Assembly (NCBI GenBank): GCA_012516115.1
Contig: JAAYXC010000042.1
Coordinates: 1-7,661 of the forward strand
Source of the DNA: Bacillota bacterium
GTDB taxonomy: Bacteria; Bacillota; UBA4882; JAAYXC01
DNA: 7,661 nt
Reading direction: 5' to 3'
The notes below the pieces were generated by a model that made no database searches, was not told the DNA's origin, and saw only the letters and a list, made by a program, of their open reading frames with translations. Shown piece after piece: positions 1 through 4,901 of this stretch (its first letter is position 1; every line of letters starts with the position of its first letter). The position numbers and the translations under genes are program-made.

Positions 1-50
1 GCCCAGACCACGAAGATCAGAACCGCTCCGTGCCCCCTTTCCCTATTCAA
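1..50 (-). CDS. gspK: GspK-like minor pseudopilin, N-terminal fragment (cut by window edge)
   Basis: Only the first 16 codons and part of the 17th lie in the window; they read L-N-R-E-R-G-H-G-A-V-L-I-F-V-V-W. A short basic leader ending in glycine followed by a purely hydrophobic stretch without the usual +5 glutamate is what the GspK family looks like, and GspK is the expected next gene after gspJ. GspK caps the tip of the type II secretion pseudopilus with GspI and GspJ. The TTG start at 48-50 has a good ribosome binding site (GGAGG at 60-64, 9 nt spacing). The start overlaps the distal stop codon of the gspJ frame in the string TTGAATAG, an arrangement typical of translational coupling. 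Cleavage after Gly6 or Gly8 is possible. The identification rests on position and the leader only, so it is likely but not proven. Confidence 0.7.
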   Translation of the reverse strand, partial: MNRERGHGAVLIFVVW

Positions 51-225
51 CCGGATCCACCTCCCCGGGGACCAGGATCCGGCCGACGTAAACGGGAAAA
101 ACCAGGACCGGCCACGCCCGGCGGCTCCCTTCCGCCGGGAAGACTAATTCCAGCCGGACCAGAGAGGGGGGACGTGAGCGGTCCTCCGGCCAGGCCGACC
201 GCCAGGTCCGGGCCGCGGGATCCCA
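43..225 (-). other. In-frame continuation of gspJ beyond an internal TAG
   Basis: Directly after the gspJ TAG at 226-228, the same minus-strand frame runs open for 60 codons to a second TAG at 43-45. The translation looks like a GspJ C-terminus: W-D-P-A-A-R-T-W just after the stop, then S-L-V-R-L-E-L-V-F-P, a beta-strand pattern common late in GspJ. Third codon positions are mostly G or C, like the genes around it, and the stretch ends overlapping the gspK start by 8 bases. Adding it to the 137 codons upstream and the TAG gives 198, the usual GspJ size. I infer that this is the displaced C-terminal part of gspJ rather than intergenic DNA. It has no obvious start of its own, so it is probably untranslated unless the TAG is read through or is a sequence error. 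Confidence 0.75.
60..64 (-). promoter_or_regulatory. Ribosome binding site of gspK
   Basis: The minus strand reads GGGGAGGTG here. The GGAGG core ends 9 nt before the TTG at 50. This decides the gspK start, because no ATG or GTG is available in that frame nearby. The site lies inside the last codons of the extended gspJ frame. Confidence 0.6.
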
Positions 226-639
226 CTAGGAGAAACTGGCCCGGCCGATGCCTTCCACCAGAAAGACCTCTTCTTCCTCCCCTTCAGGTCGCCGGAGGGG
301 AGTCCGCCGCAAAACAAGCCGGTCGCCGGCGACCGCCAACTCCACCTCCCAGGGCCCTTCTCCGCCCACTGGATCCCCGGCGAAAAACCGGCATTCCTCC
401 GCCTCACCGACGAAAAAAGGCCCCAAACCGAACGGAGGGGCGAGAAGGGAAGAGAGTTCGGCTTCTATCCGCTGCCAGACGACCCAGAACTCTTCTCTGG
501 TCGCATACCGCTTCTCCCCGCGTTCCCAGGCCGCGCCGAAAGAGGAGAGGGCCACGGCCACGGTGAGAAAGATCCCCCCGGTGAGTAAAGTGACCAGGAT
601 TATCTCCAGGAGGGTGAACCCCCGCTCCTTACGGCGCAC
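226..639 (-). CDS. gspJ: Minor pseudopilin GspJ, interrupted by an in-frame TAG (137 aa)
   Basis: A minor pseudopilin that, with GspI and GspK, forms the tip of the type II secretion pseudopilus in the inner membrane and envelope. The class III leader is short and basic (M-R-R-K-E-R-G), with cleavage expected after Gly7 before F-T-L-L-E. Glu12 is the conserved +5 glutamate, and a hydrophobic helix follows to about residue 33. The rest is a soluble domain with E-A-E-L near residue 59 and later beta-strand segments. The start is GTG at 637-639, overlapping the gspI end by 11 bases. I see no strong ribosome binding site, which fits translational coupling. The ORF stops at TAG 226-228 after 137 residues, whereas GspJ proteins are usually nearer 190-200. 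The same frame continues to 43, so as sequenced the protein lacks its C-terminal third. Its assignment as GspJ rather than another minor pseudopilin rests on gene order and this length. Confidence 0.85.
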   Translation of the reverse strand: MRRKERGFTLLEIILVTLLTGGIFLTVAVALSSFGAAWERGEKRYATREEFWVVWQRIEAELSSLLAPPFGLGPFFVGEAEECRFFAGDPVGGEGPWEVELAVAGDRLVLRRTPLRRPEGEEEEVFLVEGIGRASFS

Positions 640-982
640 GGCCGATCGCCGTCCAGACCGTGGTCCTGTGGCCTTTCGGGTCCTGCACCGTCACCGCGAG
701 GCGGAAAAGACCAGTCTCTTCCCCACCGCGATCTTCGGCCTGCCAGCGATAACCGGGCATCCCCGGAAAATCCCCGCCACGACCGGTTTCTTCCCCGGCC
801 TCCAGCGCGGCCAGTTGCATCCGGGCCAAGATCAAACCCAGGACTTCCCGGGCCGTCTTTTCCTCCCACCGGTTGGCCTGGGCATACCCGGCGTAGAGCA
901 CGGCGCAACCCATGCCCAGCAAGACCAGGGCCGCCAGGACCTCCACCAGGGTAAAACCAAGGTCCCCCTTATTCCCGGACAA
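629..982 (-). CDS. gspI: Minor pseudopilin GspI (117 aa)
   Basis: A minor pseudopilin that nucleates the pseudopilus tip with GspJ and GspK. The leader L-S-G-N-K-G-D-L-G is cut after Gly9, and the mature protein starts F-T-L-V-E with Glu14 at the +5 position. A hydrophobic helix covers about residues 10-32. The region around residues 47-61 with I-L-A-R-M-Q-L-A is the helix typical of GspI. The G-D-F-P-G-M-P-G-Y-R-W segment near residues 70-80, followed by V-T-V-Q-D, matches the small GspI C-terminal domain. At 117 residues the length is normal for the family. The start is TTG at 980-982, chosen because an AGGAGG-type site sits at 992-997 with 9 nt spacing. The gene overlaps the end of gspH by 14 bases and the start of gspJ by 11. 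Confidence 0.88.
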   Translation of the reverse strand: MSGNKGDLGFTLVEVLAALVLLGMGCAVLYAGYAQANRWEEKTAREVLGLILARMQLAALEAGEETGRGGDFPGMPGYRWQAEDRGGEETGLFRLAVTVQDPKGHRTTVWTAIGRAP

Positions 983-1418
983 TCCGCCCGTCCTCCTCCA
1001 ACTGGAAGAGAGCTTCCTTCTCCCCCGCCGCCAATTCCACCACCGCTGCCCCGCTATGGCCGTGGGGGTCGAAAAAGAGCGTTTCCACCTCTACGCCGTC
1101 CCGATAAACGGCCACCGTTATCCCGGCGGGTAACTGGCGCCGAAGCGGTTCGCCCCGGCCCAAAGAAACGGTGTAACCCTTGGCGGCGAATTGAACGACG
1201 GTGGGCCGCCGATGAGCCACGGCCGTGGCCCGGGCCGTCTTGAGATCCCGTTGCAACTGGTCGCAGGCCATCCGCCACGCCAGCCCGTCCGGTCCGCGGA
1301 AAAAGGCCGGTAGACCAATGGCGGCCAGCAACCCCAGGAGCAACAACACCGCCGCCATCTCAAAAAGGGTAAAACCGGCCCGGAAGGCTCCCCTACTCCC
1401 AGTTGGTGATATCCGCAT
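969..1418 (-). CDS. gspH: Minor pseudopilin GspH (FimT-like, 149 aa)
   Basis: A minor pseudopilin thought to link the tip complex to the GspG shaft. The leader is 15 residues, ending R-A-G before F-T-L-F-E; Glu20 is the +5 glutamate and residues 16-40 form the hydrophobic helix. The C-terminal domain fits the GspH/FimT family: D-L-K-T-A-R-A-T-A at about 59-67, R-R-P-T-V-V-Q-F at 70-77, and a closing F-D-P-H-G-H-S-G ... D-G-R-I-V-R-E pattern from about residue 116 to the end. The ATG at 1416-1418 is the only good start in frame and lies 26 bases inside gspG, with the G-rich GGAAGGGGGAA upstream serving as a weak ribosome binding site. GspH and FimT-type type IV pilins share this fold, so the symbol follows from the gene order. 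Confidence 0.87.
   Translation of the reverse strand: MRISPTGSRGAFRAGFTLFEMAAVLLLLGLLAAIGLPAFFRGPDGLAWRMACDQLQRDLKTARATAVAHRRPTVVQFAAKGYTVSLGRGEPLRRQLPAGITVAVYRDGVEVETLFFDPHGHSGAAVVELAAGEKEALFQLEEDGRIVRE
992..997 (-). promoter_or_regulatory. Ribosome binding site of gspI
   Basis: The minus strand reads GGAGGAGGA over 991-999, with a perfect AGGAGG core at 992-997, 9 nt before the TTG at 982. It fixes a TTG start for gspI and lies within the gspH coding sequence. Confidence 0.65.
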
Positions 1419-1824
1419 TCACCCCGGTTCCCCCTTCCACGCCATCCGCGCCGAAGCTCCAGAGGTCGTAACCGTCGGGGTTATGTTCGCCGGGGCAAAG
1501 GTATCGATAAGGCCGGCCCCAGGGGTCGTTGGCGATGGGATCCTGGATATAAGGTCCATCCCAGGTCTCGGGGATGGGGGGGATGGTGGGTTTCTCATAA
1601 AGGGCGGCCAGGCCCTGTTCGGTGGTGGGATAGGCGCCGTTCTCCAGTTTATATTCGGTCAACACACTCCGGAGGATCTTGATCTGGGAACGGGCCAGAT
1701 TGGCCCGGCCCTTCTCCACCCTACGCAGATAATGCGGCACGATGAACGCGGTCAAAACCCCCAGCAAAACCAGGACCGCCGTGATCTCAAGGAGGGTAAA
1801 GCCATGCTCGCTGCGTTTAGCCAA
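1393..1824 (-). CDS. gspG: Major pseudopilin GspG (143 aa)
   Basis: The shaft subunit of the type II secretion pseudopilus. From the TTG at 1822-1824 the leader is L-A-K-R-S-E-H-G with cleavage after Gly8. F-T-L-L-E follows with Glu13 at +5, then a hydrophobic helix to about residue 33. The family hallmarks are clear: P-T-T-E-Q-G-L-A-A-L at 66-75, D-P-W-G-R-P-Y-R-Y at 100-108, G-Y-D-L-W-S-F-G-A-D-G at 118-128, and a terminal D-I-T-N-W-E. The last two blocks form the calcium-binding loop of true GspG proteins, which separates it from type IV pilins. Length is normal. I prefer TTG 1824 because AAAAGAGGTGA at 1830-1840, one mismatch from the ideal site, lies at proper spacing; GTG at 1833 would add three residues. 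The stop of gspF is about 20 bases upstream. The stop codon is TAG. Confidence 0.93.
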   Translation of the reverse strand: MAKRSEHGFTLLEITAVLVLLGVLTAFIVPHYLRRVEKGRANLARSQIKILRSVLTEYKLENGAYPTTEQGLAALYEKPTIPPIPETWDGPYIQDPIANDPWGRPYRYLCPGEHNPDGYDLWSFGADGVEGGTGVNADITNWE

Positions 1825-1829
1825 GTCCC

Positions 1830-1840
1830 TCACCTCTTTT
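1830..1840 (-). promoter_or_regulatory. Ribosome binding site of gspG
   Basis: The minus strand reads AAAAGAGGTGA, one base from the ideal AAAGGAGGTGA, ending 5 nt before the TTG at 1824. The alternative GTG start at 1833 lies inside this site, which argues for the TTG. Confidence 0.6.
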
Positions 1841-1845
1841 CCCGC

Positions 1846-3033
1846 TTATAGTCCGGCGCTCATCCCGACCATCGGGAGGAGGATGGAAAGGGCGATCAAA
1901 AGGGTGATCCCCGTCAAGATCAGGATGAGGGCCGGTTCAAGAAGGGCGAGAAGGTTCCGGATGGTCCTCCTGGTTTCGGCTTCGTAGGCCTTGGCCACCT
2001 GCTCCAGCATGGAGGCCAACTCCCCCGTCTCCTCGCCCACGGCGATCATCTGAACGGCCATGGCCGGGAGGACCCCTTGGGCGGCGAGGCGACGGGCGAT
2101 GCTCCCGCCCTGGCCGATCTCCCGGGCGGCCCTGGCCAACGCGTTCTTCACCATGTGGTTCGTGGACGTCTCCGCGGTCACGTTAAAAGCGTCGAGGACC
2201 GGTACGCCAGCGCCGAGGAGCATGGCCAGAGTCCTGGTGAGACGGGCGGTAACGAGTTTCCGGTAAAGGTCGCCCAGAAGGGGGGCTTCCAGTAAGAAAC
2301 GTTCCCACGCCATCTGACCCGCCGGCGACCGTAACAGGGTCCAACCTATAACGGCTGCGGCCGAAAGCCCCAGGGCGCACCAGAGGCCATAGGCAGCCAG
2401 GAAACGACTTAACGCCAGGGTTAGGCGGGTCAGCGTCGGCAGGTCCTGGCCCAAACGGGCGAAAATCAGGGCGAACCGCGGTACCACCCATCCCAAGAGG
2501 ATCACCACGGCCAAAAGGCTGGCGCCGGCCACCACGGACGGATAGAGAAAGGCGCTTAAAAGGTAACCGCGCAGATCGCGTTCCTCCTCGATGGTCTGGG
2601 CCAACCGTCGCAAGACGATGGGCAACACCCCCCCGGTCTCTCCGGCCCGGACCATGTTCACGTAAAGACGGCCGAAGACCCGGGGATGGGCGGCCAAAGC
2701 CGTGGAAAAAGAAGCCCCTTCCTGCAGGCGCCGGCGCACGTCGGCCAGAATCCGGCCGAAAGACGTCCCGCCGTAAAGTTCGCCGGCCAAGCCCATGGCC
2801 CGGTCGAGCTGGAGGCCTGCCCCGAGCATGGTGGCCAGCTGCTGGGTAAAGGCCAAAAGGTCGCCCCCGGTCCGGCCGTTGCGGCCGAGAGGACGGCCCG
2901 TCTCCTCAACCTCCAAGGGAAAGAGGCCCTGCGCCCGTAGAGAGGCCATGGCCTCGGCCCTGTTCGCGGCGGCAAGCATCCCCCGGCGGATCTTCCCCCG
3001 GGCGTCCGCGGCCCGGTAGACGAACTCGGTCAA
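1846..3033 (-). CDS. gspF: Type II secretion inner-membrane platform protein GspF (395 aa)
   Basis: The polytopic inner-membrane protein that couples the GspE motor to pseudopilin assembly. The N-terminus T-E-F-V-Y-R-A-A-D-A-R-G is the classic GspF/PilC opening. Two T2SSF domains follow, roughly residues 60-185 and 262-385. Each carries the conserved signature: M-V-R-A-G-E-T-G-G-V-L at 128-138 and M-I-A-V-G-E-E-T-G-E-L at 329-339. Membrane segments are seen near 163-187, 212-234 and 361-388, as expected. Length is normal for the family. The start is TTG at 3031-3033, which overlaps the gspE stop in the string TTGA. There is no strong ribosome binding site, so translation probably depends on gspE. 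The frame stays open upstream into gspE, but that part is out of frame with gspE and is unlike GspF. Gene order with gspG makes GspF a better name than PilC. Confidence 0.94.
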   Translation of the reverse strand: MTEFVYRAADARGKIRRGMLAAANRAEAMASLRAQGLFPLEVEETGRPLGRNGRTGGDLLAFTQQLATMLGAGLQLDRAMGLAGELYGGTSFGRILADVRRRLQEGASFSTALAAHPRVFGRLYVNMVRAGETGGVLPIVLRRLAQTIEEERDLRGYLLSAFLYPSVVAGASLLAVVILLGWVVPRFALIFARLGQDLPTLTRLTLALSRFLAAYGLWCALGLSAAAVIGWTLLRSPAGQMAWERFLLEAPLLGDLYRKLVTARLTRTLAMLLGAGVPVLDAFNVTAETSTNHMVKNALARAAREIGQGGSIARRLAAQGVLPAMAVQMIAVGEETGELASMLEQVAKAYEAETRRTIRNLLALLEPALILILTGITLLIALSILLPMVGMSAGL

Positions 3034-4667
3034 TCCCGGGTCACCCGCAGGACCTCGCCGATGCTGGTGATCCCGGCCGCGATCTTCGTTAGTCCGTCCT
3101 GGCGCAGGGTCACCATTCCCTCCCGCATCGCCTGCTCCCGCAGGACCGCGGTATTGGCCCGGGCCATCACCAGTTCCTCGATGGCCGGCGAGGTGACGAG
3201 GAGCTCGAAGATCCCGATCTGGCCACGGTAGCCGATCTGACGACACTCACGGCACCCGCGGCCCTCGTAGACCAAGTGGGTCGGTCCCGGGCTCCACCAG
3301 CCCAGACGTTCCCGCTCTTCCTCGGTGATGCGACGGGCAAAACGGCAATGGGGGCAGAGACGGCGCACGAGTCGTTGGGCCAAGACGGCGCGCACCGTCG
3401 CAGCCACAAGGTATTCCTCGACCCCCATCTCCAGCAGCCTGGTAAAGGCACCGGCCGCATCGTTGGTATGGAGGGTGGCGAAGACCAAATGTCCGGTCAG
3501 GGCGGCGTGAACGGCCACCTCGGCCGTCTCACGGTCACGGATCTCGCCCACCAGGATGACGTCCGGATCGTGCCGGACGATGGTCCGAACTCCCTGGGCA
3601 AACCCGAAGTTCACCCTGGGGTTGACCTGCATCTGGTTAACCCCTTTGAGTTCATACTCCACCGGGTCCTCGATGGTGATCACCTTGCGCCCGACGAGGT
3701 CGAGTTTGCTGATGGCCGCGTATAAAGTGGTGGTCTTGCCGCTCCCGGTGGGGCCCGTGACCAGGATCATCCCGTGGGGGAGACGGATGAGACGGTTGAA
3801 GGCGGCCAGGGCGGCGGGGGAGAAACCGAGCTCCTCCAGAGGAAGGAAGATACTCGTCCGGTTCAAGATGCGCAGGACCACGCTCTCCCCGTGCAGGGTG
3901 GGCGCCACGGCCACCCGCAGATCCAGATCCCGCTCCTCCAGTCGGAGGCGAATGCGGCCGTCCTGGGGAAGCCTTTTTTCGGTGATGTCCATCCCGGCCA
4001 TGAGCTTGAGGCGCGAGACGACCGCCGGATAAAGGCGTTTGGGCGGGGCCTCCACTTCGTAGAGCACCCCGTCGATGCGGTACCGGACTTTGATCTCCTC
4101 GGCGAAGGGCTCGAGATGGATATCGCTGGCCCCGGCCTCCACCGCCCGGAGGAGGATGAGGTTCACCAGACGCACGATGGGCGCTTCGTTGGCGATGGAC
4201 TCCACCGCCGCCAGATCGGTCGTTTCTTCTTCGCCGCGGAAGAGAAGGAGTTCGCCCTCGTCCAGGTCGGCCACGACTTCGGCCACGGAACCGGCCCCCC
4301 GCCGGTAATAGCGGTTTAAGGCGGCCTCCACCGCCTCCGGAGGAGCAAGGACCAGATCCAGCGGAACCCCGGCCAGGGTGGCCAAAAGGTCGAACGTCTC
4401 CAAATCCAGGGGCGCGGCCGCCGCCAGGACCAGCCGATCGCCCATTCGCTTTACGGGCACCACATGGAAACGTTCGGCCAGGGAAGCCGGGAAAGCGGCC
4501 ACCGCCGCCGGCTCGATCTCTTCCGGATGGAGGGCGAGGAAATCCAGGCCGAAAGCCTCCGGCGAGCGGTGCGCGGCCCCAGTGCCTGCATCACCGCTCC
4601 GGGGGAGGACATCGGCTTCCATGCGCTGGACTTTCGGCCTTCGACCCCCGGACCACCCGAAGGACAT
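3030..4667 (-). CDS. gspE: Type II secretion assembly ATPase GspE (545 aa)
   Basis: The cytoplasmic hexameric ATPase that powers pseudopilus assembly. Residues about 37-120 are an MshEN-like N-terminal domain (F-G-L-D-F-L ... P-A-S-L-A-E-R-F-H-V-V-P-V). The motor domain follows with Walker A G-P-T-G-S-G-K-T at 305-312, Asp box T-I-E-D-P-V-E-Y at 331-338, Walker B region with G-E-I-R-D at 374-378 and His box T-G-H-L-V-F-A-T-L-H-T-N-D at 391-403. Two cysteine pairs, C-P-H-C at 438-441 and C-R-E-C at 472-475, form the zinc site typical of GspE/PilB. All catalytic residues are intact. The ATG at 4665-4667 is chosen because AAAGGAGG sits 7 nt upstream. The open frame continues to 5129 but is antisense to another gene. 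It is first in the operon. The first 35 residues are short and unlike the usual N-terminal extension. PilB is the alternative name. Confidence 0.95.
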   Translation of the reverse strand: MSFGWSGGRRPKVQRMEADVLPRSGDAGTGAAHRSPEAFGLDFLALHPEEIEPAAVAAFPASLAERFHVVPVKRMGDRLVLAAAAPLDLETFDLLATLAGVPLDLVLAPPEAVEAALNRYYRRGAGSVAEVVADLDEGELLLFRGEEETTDLAAVESIANEAPIVRLVNLILLRAVEAGASDIHLEPFAEEIKVRYRIDGVLYEVEAPPKRLYPAVVSRLKLMAGMDITEKRLPQDGRIRLRLEERDLDLRVAVAPTLHGESVVLRILNRTSIFLPLEELGFSPAALAAFNRLIRLPHGMILVTGPTGSGKTTTLYAAISKLDLVGRKVITIEDPVEYELKGVNQMQVNPRVNFGFAQGVRTIVRHDPDVILVGEIRDRETAEVAVHAALTGHLVFATLHTNDAAGAFTRLLEMGVEEYLVAATVRAVLAQRLVRRLCPHCRFARRITEEERERLGWWSPGPTHLVYEGRGCRECRQIGYRGQIGIFELLVTSPAIEELVMARANTAVLREQAMREGMVTLRQDGLTKIAAGITSIGEVLRVTRD

Positions 4668-4674
4668 CCCCGCC

Positions 4675-4682
4675 CCTCCTTT
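4675..4682 (-). promoter_or_regulatory. Ribosome binding site of gspE, overlapping a leader stop codon
   Basis: The minus strand reads TAAAGGAGGGGCGGGG before the ATG at 4667. AAAGGAGG is a near-ideal site with 7 nt spacing and decides the gspE start. Its first two bases belong to the TAA stop of the small upstream ORF at 4681-4779, so ribosomes finishing that ORF would sit directly on this site. Confidence 0.8.
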
Positions 4683-4779
4683 ACCTGGTATATACGCATT
4701 CCGGGGAAAACCGGCGATTACGCCAGGCACGCGCACCCGGCGGGCGCCACCGTTTATCTGGATTCTCCGTAAAAACCAA
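4681..4779 (-). CDS. Possible leader peptide ORF upstream of gspE (32 aa)
   Basis: A small open frame starts with TTG at 4777-4779 and ends with TAA at 4681-4683, giving 32 codons that begin L-V-F-T-E-N-P-D-K-R-W-R-P. It is rich in arginine (nine of 32) and has no recognisable family. In its favour: a perfect AAAGGAGG at 4785-4792 with 5 nt to the TTG, a stop that overlaps the ribosome binding site of gspE, and the heavy use of TTG starts in the genes downstream. Against it: the ORF is very short, and a purine-rich site followed by a chance frame is easy to obtain. If real, it would act as a cis-acting leader that controls gspE translation or transcription rather than as a functional protein. 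Confidence 0.35.
   Translation of the reverse strand: MVFTENPDKRWRPPGARAWRNRRFSPECVYTR
4707..4742 (-). promoter_or_regulatory. Two mutually exclusive hairpins in the gspE leader
   Basis: On the minus strand, CGCCGGG (4736-4742) can pair with CCTGGCG (4721-4727) around an 8-nt loop, with one G-U pair. The same right arm can instead pair forward: CTGGCG (4721-4726) with CGCCGG (4711-4716) around a TAAT loop, followed by four T at 4707-4710. The second form resembles a weak intrinsic terminator and the first would prevent it. Both lie inside the small leader ORF. GC-rich DNA forms such stems by chance and four T is a short tract, so this is only suggestive. Confidence 0.25.
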
Positions 4780-4784
4780 AAATT

Positions 4785-4792
4785 CCTCCTTT
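4785..4792 (-). promoter_or_regulatory. AAAGGAGG site before the leader ORF
   Basis: The minus strand reads AAAGGAGGAATTTTTG, a perfect Shine-Dalgarno 5 nt before a TTG at 4779. It is identical to the gspE site about 110 bases downstream. Because it cannot serve gspE itself, it either starts the leader ORF or is a chance purine run. Confidence 0.4.
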
Positions 4793-4800
4793 CTCCTCCA

Positions 4801-4820
4801 CCATGGCGCCGAAGCCATGG
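4801..4820. repeat. Perfect 7-bp inverted repeat in the divergent intergenic region
   Basis: CCATGGC at 4801-4807 and GCCATGG at 4814-4820 are exact reverse complements separated by 6 bases. The element lies 9 bases upstream of the -35 box of the plus-strand promoter and 8 bases from the AAAGGAGG of the gspE leader. It could be a regulator binding site for both directions or an RNA hairpin in the gspE leader. Each arm also contains the self-complementary CCATGG. Confidence 0.5.
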
Positions 4821-4829
4821 AAGGGCCGC

Positions 4830-4859
4830 TTGACAAGCAATGCCAGTAACCCCTATAAT
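4830..4859 (+). promoter_or_regulatory. Consensus sigma-A promoter of the small plus-strand gene
   Basis: TTGACA at 4830-4835 and TATAAT at 4854-4859 match the housekeeping -35 and -10 consensus at all twelve positions, with an 18-bp spacer. Transcription should start near 4866, giving a leader of about 35 nt to the ATG at 4902. The AT-rich boxes stand out in GC-rich DNA. The -35 box is centred in the palindrome GCTTGACAAGC (4828-4838), a possible operator. Confidence 0.85.
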
Positions 4860-4901
4860 CCTAGCCAGGGGAATGCTTATCCGCGCGGGAGTTGAGCTCA
4901 A

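Noticed and set aside
226..228. Pyrrolysine or general TAG reassignment as the reason for the internal TAG in gspJ
   Set aside because: gspG and the distal end of the gspJ frame also stop at TAG with the next gene overlapping there, and a pseudopilin is not a known Pyl protein. Mutation or sequence error is simpler, although I cannot exclude suppression.
248..1243. Long plus-strand open frames opposite the gsp genes (for example 248-1243 and 1225-1851)
   Set aside because: They are Arg/Pro/Ser-rich translations of the antisense of GC-rich genes. They lack recognisable domains and lie opposite well-supported pseudopilin genes.
3034..3246. Upstream extension of the gspF frame
   Set aside because: It overlaps the zinc-site and C-terminal region of gspE in another frame and has no similarity to GspF. 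The family N-terminus T-E-F-V-Y-R-A begins right after the TTG at 3033.
1..4667. Type IV pilus (pil/com) operon instead of type II secretion
   Set aside because: GspG has the D-P-W-G and C-terminal calcium-loop motifs, and the H-I-J-K order follows. No PilT, PilM/N/O or ComGC-type pilin is seen.
4451..4699. Possible frameshift in the gspE N-terminus (another minus-strand frame reads S-P-G-A-V-M-Q-A-L-G)
   Set aside because: Third-position GC stays high in the annotated frame through this stretch, and the start has an ideal ribosome binding site. The resemblance is too short to argue for a frameshift.
4833..4850. Sigma-54-like TGGCA ... element on the minus strand upstream of gspE
   Set aside because: The GG and GC dinucleotides are not at the required 10-base spacing. 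I found no convincing sigma-A promoter for the gsp operon either, so its promoter remains unidentified.
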